Positions 34,601 to 44,600 of a stretch of DNA of 64,000 nucleotides are shown one piece after another (the stretch's first letter is position 1; each line of letters begins with the position of its first letter). The stretch spans positions 20,804,001 through 20,868,000 of the forward strand of contig NC_091093.1 in the NCBI RefSeq assembly GCF_024713975.1, written 5' to 3'. The translations under genes and the position numbers were made by a program. Below the pieces are notes generated by a model. That model saw only the letters and a list, made by a program, of their open reading frames with translations. It did no database searches and was not told the origin of the DNA. Source of the DNA: Paralichthys olivaceus (lineage: Eukaryota; Chordata; Actinopteri; Pleuronectiformes; Paralichthyidae).

Positions 34601-35511
34601 AACATAACTTAATCCTTTGAATACGTTTCTGAAAGTGTTGGGTGGATTTTGGTTATTTCTTAAACCCTCCTAGTGTTAAACTGACTATGGTGTCAATTCT
34701 GTGTTTTTTTACACTGAGTTCTACCCGCTCATATTCAAAGTTTTCTGTTGATATCTACATATACCGTATAGTATCACTAATGTGATGTAATCTGAACATG
34801 TCTAAATCTCTTTCTAAACCATTTATGTCACCAACCTTATTCTGAAAATATTCACTCAGAGTTACCATAGTCTTGTGTCATAAAATTATTTAATAAGACA
34901 TTTACAATTAACTTTTTTATTTCTAAATCTGAGACAATAATGTTAATGTGTTTGAGAAGTTTGTCTTATTTTGTTAGGTAAAAAAATCCAGATCTGGATT
35001 TTTAATTAAAATTTATTATCTACATGGCATCGGATGATAAATGTATTCAAACAACTTGAAAACAAAAAGTTGTTTATTTCCTAGAGCTATTTGGTTTGGC
35101 AGTCCCAAAGAGACACTTATTCGATTTAAAGGATCAGAATCCAAGACATGATAAACTAAATATAAAAAAAAGCTTGTGTGTGTGTGTATTTTACTGACCT
35201 CCCCTTGGTTCCCCTTGGACCCCCTCCCCCAGCCACCATGTGAAGTTGCTGGTGTTTCTCCGTCTGGTGATGTTCTTCAGGAGAACTTTGATCGGGCTGT
35301 TCACCTCCTTCAGGAGCTCCCCTTCTCTCTTTTCACAGCTGCTCCTGGCCTGGGACCAGGTTTTCAACTCCTCCACAAACTCAAAGCAGACTCTTCTGAA
35401 AACGAGATCACACCGGGCAGGGAAAGCATCGCCGCTACAGGTCTCAGACTCCATAGGTGAAAGTAGAAATCCAGCTGAAATCCACAAAAAGACAGAGGTT
35501 CGCAGCAACAT
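22980..35511 (-). CDS. pkd1l3: Polycystin-1-like protein (pkd1l3-like) lacking the channel domain
   Basis: Large membrane receptor of the polycystin-1 family. Exons in transcript order: 35199-35511, 33964-34068, 33805-33830, 33689-33722, 33028-33074, 32855-32917, 32584-32742, 32368-32480, 32136-32259, 31926-32048, 31073-31286, 30241-30422, 29899-30129, 29605-29706, 28947-29125, 27862-28008, 27567-27769, 26011-26198, 25697-25829, 24698-24893, 24129-24348, 23900-23984, 22980-23026. All phases agree: 3,234 bp, 1,077 aa. Order: signal peptide (1-18), C-type lectin domain (about 25-139, ending DCSQRRSFLCSR), glycosylatable ectodomain, GPS (CLCNHLTLF, predicted cleavage L518/T519), TM1 (548-570), PLAT (about 580-705), TM2 (757-774), TM3 (800-819), TM4 (977-999), TM5 (about 1013-1046), then a 30-residue tail. 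The six-TM polycystin channel domain, normal in this family, is absent. The last exon is the weakest part. Symbol rests on lectin domain plus ist1/dhodh synteny; pkd1l2 is the alternative. Confidence 0.82.
23600..23730 (+). repeat. 3' tail of a retroelement in the last intron of the polycystin-like gene
   Basis: The segment ends AAAGGTGCTAAATGAATAAA followed by GTTTGATTAATTGA. This has the form of the 3' tails of fish LINE/SINE copies (AAAGCGCTATATAAATAAA plus a short TGATT-type repeat). It lies between exons 22 and 23, the point where the family's channel domain would be expected to begin. Its 5' limit is unclear. Confidence 0.5.
25068..25280 (-). repeat. Common fish interspersed repeat in an intron
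   Basis: Starts CAATCAAATTTTATTTGTAT, which is the reverse of a retroelement tail, then contains CAACAAGAGTTACTACC, GTAGAAACCTCAGAGAG and GATCCCTCTCCCAGGACGG. I recognise these blocks as a very common teleost repeat read on the minus strand; the family name is not assigned. Confidence 0.65.
26606..27028. mobile_element. MITE-like element with CATAGACTGTAAA terminal inverted repeats
   Basis: The element begins CATAGACTGTAAA and ends TTTACAGTCTATG, a perfect 13-bp terminal inverted repeat. Between them are blocks found in other copies: CACCTGGTGGCTGGCTG, GATATTTTAGCTTCACTGCTGG and GTGGGAGGAAGTAGAGATG. It has no coding capacity, so it is non-autonomous. It sits in the intron between exons 17 and 18 of the polycystin-like gene. 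Related pieces occur near 4,203, 49,348, 51,153, 53,120 and 55,450. Confidence 0.7.
28360..28495 (-). repeat. Fragment of fish interspersed repeat in an intron
   Basis: GGTTCCTTCTTGGGTCATGG, TGTCATGGAAATTGGTTTTG and CATAACCTCCTCGATGGAG in this order mark an antisense copy of the same family as at 9,825. A long open frame over this stretch is a repeat and microsatellite artefact. Confidence 0.6.
28579..28622 (+). repeat. (TG)n microsatellite
   Basis: About 22 uninterrupted TG units in the intron between exons 15 and 16 of the polycystin-like gene. Confidence 0.9.
30600..30890 (+). repeat. Interspersed repeat in an intron of the polycystin-like gene
   Basis: TTGACCTTTGACCTTAACCA, then TACCAAATTTGAGGAAATTC, CCTCAAGTTGCTG, GAGATATCGTCTTC and GAATGGGACGGAC follow in the order seen in a common teleost repeat. 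No coding capacity. Confidence 0.6.
34227..34585. mobile_element. TTAA-flanked MITE-like element, eroded copy
   Basis: Runs from TTAAAAAGTGTGTGTAGAG to CTTGCACACTGAACCTTTAA. The interior matches the better copy at 44,262-44,634 throughout, for example CCCCTCACCTCACCCT, TTTGTCCAGTCTGG and AACATGGC(A/G)GCCTCC. TTAA ends suggest piggyBac-type mobilisation. It lies in intron 1 of the polycystin-like gene. Confidence 0.75.
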
Positions 35512-36359
35512 GGTTATTGTGATGTACTGAACTAAAGGACATAGTGCTGAGGGAACTGAGGCTGCAGCAGCAACTGAGCAACATCATGTTCGTCTGTCAC
35601 ATGTAAATGAGTGAACTTTCTCCAGAAAAACACTGCATGTGTTCTCAATAGATTAGGAAAATCACTGCAGACACTCAAACAAGATGCAAAGTGAAGGAGT
35701 CACTTGGCAAAGGTCACACAAGATGAACCTTTTCTTCTGCAACTGACCAAGGACAGATTCCACCTTTTCATTCGCTGATCACACGAAAAAACATACAGAA
35801 TAATACTATTGTGTTTGTATGATAATGACAATGCATAAGAAATACACACATTTTTCTCAAATGAAATCCTTGTTTATATGAACTGCCTCTTTCCTTTACC
35901 TTTTGAGAAACACTGTGGGTGCAGAGGTAGCTGTGGTGGCCCTGAAGTGAAAATCACAATGACAACGACAAAATAAGAACAACACATGGGAAAACACAAG
36001 AGACCACCTGTTGTGTTTTTTATATTCACTGTTGAGATTTTGTATCTGCTGTTGTGTTCCTTTTATTTGCTGTAGTATTTAGTGCTCTGCTGTTGTGTTA
36101 TGTATTTCCTGTTGTGTTATGTATTTCCTGTTGTGTTATGTATTTCCTGTTGTGTTATGTATTTCCTGTTGTGTTGTGTGATGTGTTGCTTCCACAGAAG
36201 GCTCAGCTGCTCCTCCACCAGTGACGCCCATAGACCGCGCTCACGCTCAGGATGGAAACATCGCGAGAGTATGAGGCGGAAGTGTCGCCCGTGTGTGTTT
36301 GTGTAACATGTTAGGAAACTCCTCCTGTGTCCTTACAACGCAATGACAGAATCGCGTCC
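35512..36359. promoter_or_regulatory. Divergent intergenic region, polycystin-like gene and dhodh
   Basis: The two genes start head-to-head 848 bp apart. The gap holds no exon that I can support. It contains a 19-bp tandem repeat at 36,092-36,176 and, closer to dhodh, a GC-richer patch (about 36,190-36,300). dhodh transcription probably starts within about 36,200-36,340. An ATG at 36,343-36,345 opens a short out-of-frame upstream frame that overlaps the dhodh start. Confidence 0.55.
36092..36176 (+). repeat. 19-bp tandem repeat upstream of dhodh
   Basis: Four perfect copies of GTTGTGTTATGTATTTCCT (36,092-36,167) and a partial fifth. The array is about 185 bp upstream of the dhodh start codon. 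Confidence 0.92.
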
Positions 36360-36655
36360 ATGGCGGGACATCTGAAGGTAATGTCAAACTCGAACTATCT
36401 TCTTGATGGTGTGAAACAACACGTGAGACTTTATGTGACGGTTGTGTTAGCTTAGCTTCACGTGTAACCAGGGGACAGTGAAACTTAGCTTCGTTGTGTG
36501 TTTGCAGGAGCACACACGTGTAAGTCACACATCCAGACAGCTGGGGTGTGTGTTTGCTCTTTGACGAACAAGCGGCAAATGTGTTAAAATCCCCACAGAG
36601 ACACATGTGTACATCAGTGTGTTCAGGTGGATGATATCCAGTATTCTCCCTGAGG

Positions 36656-36713
<58 letters not shown>

Positions 36714-38659
36714 TTTTCTCTTCCTGTAATATTCAGTCTGTAGTTTGTCGCCTCTTCTCTCTGCTTGTTTTGTATCTCGTGTCTTTGATTGGCCTGTAGC
36801 AGACACTTTGGGATGTCATAGCAGGAAAAGCACAAGTGTAATTTATTCATTATGTATTATGTCTCAGTTGCATTGATGTCCCATCAGCCTTTGCTGTGCT
36901 CACACATGAATAGTGCACACGACCACACATCCTCTCTGGATGTTAACTCGATTATTAAACCAAACACCGGATGCAAACTTATCATTATTGTGGAAATTGG
37001 GACCTTGCTAACATTATGAATGTGTTTGTTAAGCTTTATTATGTCTGTTCACAGTGAGTTCCTCTACGATGTGGTATTATGTGTTCATTTCTCCCGATCT
37101 TGTCAACAGAAGCAGTTAAAAGAGGCGGTCAAGATCATCAGCTCAGGGAGCCTTCTGTTTGCCTCCTACCTGACCGTGGTCGGAGATGAGCGTTTCTATG
37201 CCAACCAACTGATGCCCCTGCTGCAGAGGATTGTGGGGGCAGAGACGGCACATGTGTTGGCAGTGAAGATGATCAGTCTGGGTCTGGTTCCTCTGAATAG
37301 ATACCAGGACCCTGCGTCATTGGTAAATCATGTCCCCTCACTGCTACACTCAGACAGTTTTGTATCAGAATTATCCCAAGACTTTGTTGTGTTTGTCGTC
37401 TTGTCTCCACAGGAAATGAACGTCTTGGGATTAAAATTCAAAAATCCTATTGGCATTGCGGCGGGCTTCGACAAGCACGGGGAGGCTGTGGACGGTTTGC
37501 AGAAAATGGGTTTTGGTTTTGTCGAAGTGGGGACGATCACGCCCAAACCTCAGGAGGGGAACCCCAAACCGCGTGTGTTTCGACTCAGCGCAGATCGTGC
37601 CGTTATTAACAGGTATGTTTTAAAAGAAGCTGCCCTTTACTCCAGCTGACTGTTCTGACTGTATTAGTTTTAGCTATTTGCCCCAAATAAAATGTATATA
37701 TTGATAAAATTACAAATTCTATGGTTTGTAGATTATGGCTGTGTTCTATTATTGTTTTTCAATAAAGATGTTTTTTAAATTCTGATTTAATTGGGGTTTA
37801 TCGGGAAATGAGTCGCATTAGTTTCAGTTCACATTCGTGATATTATTTTCATTTTAAAATAATTGTCTTTTTCACAGAGTTCAGTCTGTTTATAGAGATT
37901 AGGCCTCCTGCATGTTTGCAGAGAACACATACCCACAACTGAAAATAAGAGTTCACAGGCTTATGTCATTTTCTTTTGTTTTACATATGTAAATGAGGGA
38001 TTAATAAATGAAGGTAATCTGTCTATCTATGAGTATGAGTAATTTTACTAATAAGCTGTCATTCTAACAAGTTGTACTTTGTATGTGTCCAGATATGGAT
38101 TCAACAGCTGTGGTTTGGCAGAAGCGCAGCAGAGGCTGAAGGCTCGGGAAGAAATACAGCAAGAGCAAAGTAAAGGTTAGCATTCTGTTTATTCTGTAGA
38201 AACTAATGTAAATGAAATAAATATGACCCTGCAGAAAAATTGTACTTTCCATATCGTTTTAAAATTTCCCATTTTGATTTCTCATTTTCCCAAAAAATTG
38301 CTTGTATTTTAATACTACATGGAGTGAGCTATAAATCGGGCACATTTTGGCTTCTCTATGTTTATTATTTATTTGTCAGTTAGTTTAAAATAAAGAAACG
38401 GAGCACTAAATAGGATTTGGGTTTGAATTTTCTTTTCTGTAAAATTCTTGACCTGTCCTTGTCTTCTGTTCTGTTGTGTCTGAACCATACCTGCTCCAAG
38501 CCCATTTAGCACATGAGCAGCCTCTGCCCCAGCTGAGTCATACGTCTGATGATGCAGCTTGTGTTTGTCTGAACTTCCTTTGTGTGTGTGCGTGCGTGCG
38601 TCTGTGTGCGTGTGTGCATGTGCGCGTGCGCGTGCGTGTGTGTGCGTGTGTGCGTGTGC

Positions 38660-38694
<35 letters not shown>

Positions 38695-41035
38695 TGTGTG
38701 CGCGCGCGTGTGCGTGTGCGCGCGCGCGTGTGTGTGTTTATAGCTGGCCTTCCCCTGGGCATCAACCTGGGGAAGAACAAGCTGTCCCAGGACGCGGGGG
38801 CAGATTACTTGGAGGGGGTGAGAATGCTGGGCCCTCTGGCTGACTACCTGGTGGTAAACGTCAGCAGCCCTAATACACCCGGTCTGAGGGATCTGCAGGG
38901 GAAGGCTGAGCTCCACCAACTCCTGAATAGGGTAGGGTTGTCTGAATGGTTGTTTAATTACTGGGATTTAACCTAATAGTGACAAAAGTCACTAGACTCA
39001 GCATCTCCCCTTCAAAAATAAAATAAAATTACACCGAAATTCACTGTTGTGTATAGTGCATCTTTATTCTGAAAATGTGTACTCATCTAATCTTTCATTC
39101 ACAATCTCTCAGATCGTCTCTTATGCCTCTTTCTGACGTCTGCAAAGTGAAATCTCCTGGTTCTGTCGTTGTGTCTCTCTGTGCCCTCTCACCTGATGTT
39201 CTGACTTCACACAATCTGCTCAGGTGTTGAAGGAGCGTGATGCCCTGCAGGGAGAACACAAACCTCCGGTGCTGGTGAAGATCGCTCCTGACCTCACAGC
39301 GCAGGACAAACAAGACATTGCTGATGTTGTCACCGAGGTTTGAAGTTATTGTCCTTTTGATTTGAATTTCCTTCCTGTCCTTAACTTCATTTCATTGTGA
39401 TCTAACATTCATCTCAGATGTATGTTGCTTTCATTACAAATAAAAGAGCGTCTGCAAGATTAATTCAGCCAGTAATCAGTTCCTCATCTGTGGAGTTTTT
39501 CCTCAGAGCGATAAAGATTAAAGTTTTGATTATCTTTATCTTTAAAATATGTTTTTAAGTTTACACATTCTTCTTTGATTAGAGTTAAAGCTGTTGTGCT
39601 TTTAAATGGTCAAGTTTTCATCCCTTCTCAAGAGCACAGGAAGAAAATATGAAAATAAAAGTTCATGGAATAAAATTGATTCAAAATAATAAAAAAGTAC
39701 CATGAACAAATAAAACATGATTCATTTAACATGGAAAAATTTAATCTCTGGACTAATATCTGTTGCTTTAGTTTTGTTCTTTCTGGCCTCAGCATGGGTA
39801 AGGTTGTGTTTTAGTTCAGGTCAATAAAGAATCTTGTACTTGTAAGAATGAGGCCTGTAATTGTTTTCTGATCAATTATGGTTTTAAGGTTTTTTGTATT
39901 TGAGTCTTTAATATGTTAATCACAGCCTTTACTAACTTTATAACTACATTCATCAGAGTTCTGTTTAAAATGTGTTGCGTAACAGAATAATTCAAAAGTC
40001 TCAGCTCTCGTCTTCTGGTAACGTCATCACGACCTCAGTAGGTTAATTTTAGAGCTGGGTTTTTTTGCTCATCGGAGCGAGGAGGAGACTAACCCTAATG
40101 GAACAGACATTAAGGAGGGAAGAGAAAGCAAATGTTTAAACAGCACTTTCTCTGTCACTAAGTAACAAGGTCTGTCATAGCCAAGTGGCCTTTACTCAAG
40201 TCTCCCAACATAAATCATTATCTGCGACTTACTCCATGTCCCCGGCTCTTTGTACTTCCTGTCTCTGCAGCTGGGTGTGGACGGTTTAATGGTGTCCAAC
40301 ACCACAGTGTCCAGGCCCGAGACCCTCCAGGATCCACACAAGTCTGAGGTTGGTGGGCTCAGTGGCCAGCCGCTCAAAGACCTCTCTACCAGCACCGTGA
40401 GAGAGATGTACAACCTCACCAAAGGTAGCTTTCCGTCCATTCCTCATCCCCTCTGCTGCAAGACAAAAATGTTTTAAATATATTTTATTAGTTTCTGTTT
40501 CTAAAATGGGATAATTTTTCTTCTCTTAACTCCACAGTAATCTGAAAATTATATTAATGTTATTGTAGGTAAAATACTGATTGTGGGAATTGGTGGTGTG
40601 GCCAGTGGGCAGGATGCTATGGATAAGATCCGTGCTGGTGCTTCATTGGTTCAGCTCTACACTGCTTTGACCTATCAGGGTCCACCTATAGTGTCAAAGA
40701 TCAAGAGAGAATTGGAGCAACTTCTGAAGTGAGTATGACTGTGAACTGAAATGCTCTTCCTGTCTCTCTGTCTTTCATCGTCACAGTAGCATTACAGTTG
40801 CTTTGTGAATAAAATCTTTGAACCCACACTGACAGGCACATTTTGAATGACAGCAAAGATGGTAATATTTTTAATTCAGTGAATTATCACTTTTCACAGA
40901 GAGGAAGGTTTCAGCAGCGTGTCGGAGGCAGTTGGAGCAGATCACAGAGAAGCAGACGGCTCGGCTCGTAAACAGAACCTGCTGAAAGACACAGACAGTC
41001 AGGGCTTAGCAGCAGCTGCAAACTCCTCCAACTAG
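36360..41035 (+). CDS. dhodh: Dihydroorotate dehydrogenase (quinone), mitochondrial
   Basis: Class 2 FMN enzyme of the inner mitochondrial membrane; oxidises dihydroorotate to orotate with ubiquinone in de novo pyrimidine synthesis. Coding exons: 36360-36377, 37110-37322, 37413-37612, 38093-38175, 38744-38931, 39224-39337, 40271-40424, 40569-40728, 40900-41035, giving 421 aa. The 18-bp first exon encodes MAGHLK. Residues 7-77 hold a targeting/anchor helix ([13 protein letters not shown]) and the quinone-tunnel helices with [15 protein letters not shown]. The barrel follows: [39 protein letters not shown] with catalytic base S213 (human S215), VLVKIAPDL with K253, [17 protein letters not shown] and [11 protein letters not shown]. 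It matches human to GADHRE, then has a 28-residue C-terminal extension ending ANSSN. Intron 4 carries a long TG/CG tract against the acceptor. Poly(A) signal at 41,626-41,631. Confidence 0.97.
36658..36714 (+). repeat. Compound (AT)n(GT)n microsatellite
   Basis: About 20 AT/TA units run directly into about 8 GT units, inside dhodh intron 1. Confidence 0.92.
38580..38740 (+). repeat. TG/CG alternating tract at the dhodh exon 5 acceptor
   Basis: About 155 bases of almost unbroken alternating pyrimidine-purine (TG, CG and a few TA/CA steps) end at TTTATAG, which is the 3' splice site at 38,743. There is no conventional polypyrimidine tract; only TTTA separates the tract from the AG. Such alternating sequence can adopt Z-DNA. 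Confidence 0.9.
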
Positions 41036-41625
41036 GAAACATGATCATCAACGTCGTCCTGAACTGAGATGAATGCTGAGTATTTGTGACCGTCCGTCCG
41101 TCCATGCCTCATGATATACAGGGTGGAAGCTACAGTCAGGTTTGAACCATATTTTCATTATTTGCGGTGAGGAGTTAAACAGTAAATGCACCAAATCTCA
41201 TCTATTCCATTACTTGAAAATTATTAAGTGCATAATGTGTAATGATGGTGCATCTGTACAAGCAGAGGTCTGTTTGTAACTTTATTTCAGGCGTTTATCC
41301 TTTTGTTACAGTGTAACAGCAGTAAATATTTCTCAATCTGTACTGAGAACCAAAGTGCTTGAATCTTTCAAACACTTAGTCTCTAATCTCATTCTTATTG
41401 ACGGATACAAGTAATTTTCTTGTGTGTAAAGACAATAATCTGACATGACGTTATACAGATAAAATGGCAAAACTTGTTTTTTAAGGAATTATCTAATGCA
41501 GAAGTTGAAACACCTTCAAATGTTGATATTGTATTATTTTAAAATCCAAAAATACATTTTAATATTCATGAATCAGTAGCACAATGCAAAAAACAAATGC
41601 ATTGAAATTAAATTAAATCAAGACA

Positions 41626-41631
41626 AATAAA
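41626..41631 (+). terminator. dhodh: Poly(A) signal of dhodh
   Basis: AATAAA about 590 bases after the stop, followed within 50 bases by T/GT-rich sequence. Another candidate (AATAAAGAATGTGTCC) lies near 42,093. Confidence 0.6.
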
Positions 41632-41639
41632 GTTGTCAA

Positions 41640-44600
41640 ACACAGCAACAGCTCAAATGTTAATTGGGTTTTTATTTTGCTCTGTTCTGTGATGGAGGGT
41701 CGCAGGGTTGTTCATAGTGAATATTTGTGATCTCCCTGTTTTAAGGTTTTTGTATCAGACTTGGTTAAAGCTCCAACAGTAAAGACTTGTTACAAAGAAG
41801 AAATTACCATCACTGACAAATGACTATTTCCTGGAAAGAACTCTTATATTTGCAGATGAACATTTTTTATTTCATTATTTTATATGTTTTCTGGTTTACT
41901 GCTGTCTTAAGTTGACGTGACAAAAAGATTTCCAACACGACACATGACTCAGTATACTGTACTGTGTATAAAAGACATTTGTTCCAGTGTGGGAGATCCA
42001 CATCTGGAATCAAACTACTGGTAAATCACGCCTGATTAAAAACAAACAAACAAAAAATCTTTGTGCTCTGTTTTCAAATTCTTGTGAATCTAATAAAGAA
42101 TGTGTCCAAATGGCAAAATCCTTTCTTAAGCCATTTTTAGTAAATTAGAATTGAAAGAAAAACTTATGATTTATCAAATAGGCTTTCAAAATCCACATGT
42201 AAGATTAGCATAAAATGTATTCAACTTGACAATACTATAGACGAATTTCCTTTCACAACATGTGTCTTCTACTCCTAATCATCTATATCAGGAGTAAATA
42301 CAGTGGAGCTCTGTTGATTTCATGGATATTTTGCTTAAAAGAACTCTGACTACTCCGCCAAGATCAGATAAAACCCCTTCAATCCACTTCAATCAGCTGA
42401 GCTCCTACTCAACCCCTGTCCTTACTATCTGAACACATTGGGTTTGTCCTCACTCATTGACATTTTATGAAGCCTTTCTAGCCTATCGCAGCACTGCCTG
42501 CTGATCCTAGAATAGACAGCGGCCATTAGACGTAGTGAAGGAGCGCCGCAGTACTGTGAGGATCAGCTGTGAGCTGCCAAGCGCCTTCCTCTTCCTATCC
42601 TGAGGCCAAGTCCAAACAGGCTTGTATCCCATATGTGGTGTCACAAGGGAGAGGAAAGTCGAGGCCTGACTTCCAGACAACACAAACTTTAAAACTAAAC
42701 GCTGCTGAGATGTACGTTTTCCTTGTGTAACTTCAGTCATAGCTTGGAGGCAGCACATATCTGTCCTGGAGATTTGTACTGTGCACTGAAAGCTAATGGG
42801 AAGAGAAAGCTCAGTGTAGGTTATTTATCAGCTTGAATGAGACCGATATTCATTATTCTATCTCTTAAGAGGCTACAGTTAAAGCATATTTCTTTCTGTC
42901 ATACACTGGGGTGACTCAATGCACAAATAGACTGCTAAAAGCAGATGTCTTGGTATTGTACATAAAGCCAGTGAAGAGGAGGGATAGTCTTTACACGGTT
43001 GCACAGGGAGAGAAAAAACCTGCAGTGAATGAACATAAAGAGGACGATGATAATGTAGAGGAACAGACGAGTAAAAGGAAATGGATGGCATTGCTTTCTA
43101 CCTCATTGAGAGATTCAACATCCCAGGGCCTCAATTAACGGTTTCATCAAATGGGGGTAATTTATAAACTGGTGGAAATACCCAATGTAAATTCACGGGA
43201 TGTTATGTCAGTCCAACAGTCCAAACCCCAAATATTCAATTATAAGTGATATTAAACACAAACATAGCTAATTGTCACAAAATTGTTTTGTGTACGGTTG
43301 GTAGAATAGTCACAGTAATAGCCCTTGATTCATTTATTGTGTTCTCGTTACGATCTGTCTGTCACTGCGTCTTAGTCCTTTATTTGCCTTTTTCATCTTA
43401 AACAGTGACTGTGGAGATAAGAACAGAAAACACCGGCTGTGGTGTCGAGCGTGAGACCTCGCAGTTATATGGTGTTTTGATATTTATAAGCTCTGAAGCT
43501 GTTTGTCTTTTTACTTTACACAGATGATATTTACAATCACATGATTTCTGATTTGTGTTATCTTTTCATTTTTCTTTTTTTCTGTGTATTTGTATTTTCA
43601 TGGAACGTGGAATGGTAAAACTAATGAAGCATTTTCTCAGTCAAAGAGACTATTGGAGATATTTCAGGTTTCTGCATGAGGTCTGTAAAAGCCAATGTCT
43701 TCCTGTTCATTGGTTCATTGGTTACAAGGTAAAGCAAAAAGTTTCTGGGTCATTTGTGTACTTCGAAAACATGATATAAAAACTTTTCCCTCAGAGAAAG
43801 AAAGAAAGTAAATTATGAGAATAATAATTTAAAGAATATATTGCAAGCCCAGCAGGTGATATTCATGTTTGAATATTTTAATTTGATATTCTGTCACATT
43901 TTTCAAACTTAAATTCAAATAAAAAGCATTATGTCTGCAACCGCAATTTTACAACACTTTACAATGAGCTTAAACAAATATCATAAAATATCTATAACGC
44001 AGACAATCAAAAGATATTCAAGAAACCTAAAACATGATTGTAACTTCAGTTAATTGAATAAATACACTTTCAGAAAATACTGAATAAATGAATGAAGCAC
44101 TGCATTGACAGAGTCAAGGACCCGGAATAACAATCACTATTGGTGACAGGTCGATCCTATCAAGGCAATAAAACTAAATTTACATTGGTGTAGTTGCACA
44201 GATTTTGTGGTGCAGTCTGTGTTTTTACTGTTTGTGGTGTTACTGTCTGTTTAGATGTAGATTAAAGGTACAGTGTGTAGAATTTTGTAATATCCAGTGT
44301 TGAAGCTGCATGTTGCAGCTGAACACCCCTCACCTCACCCTCTCCTTCCAAACATGAAAAATAAACTGTGGTAGCTTCAGTTGTCATAAAAACTCAAAAA
44401 GTGTTTAGTTTGTCCAGTCTGGACTAATGTAAAAAAACATGGCGGCCTCCGTAGAGAGGACCCCCTCGATGTAAATATAAAGTATTTGAATATAAAGGGC
44501 CTTATATGAGGTAAAGAAAACTACAATTCATACAATTTAGATGAAATGAACTAATGAAAACATCATGAGAATTGTTTTACATAAAATATCTGCCAATTGT

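Noticed and set aside
38506..38976. Long open frames on both strands rich in Cys-Val or His-Thr
   Set aside because: Products of the TG/CG tract in dhodh intron 4. Only the part after 38,744 is real, as dhodh exon 5.
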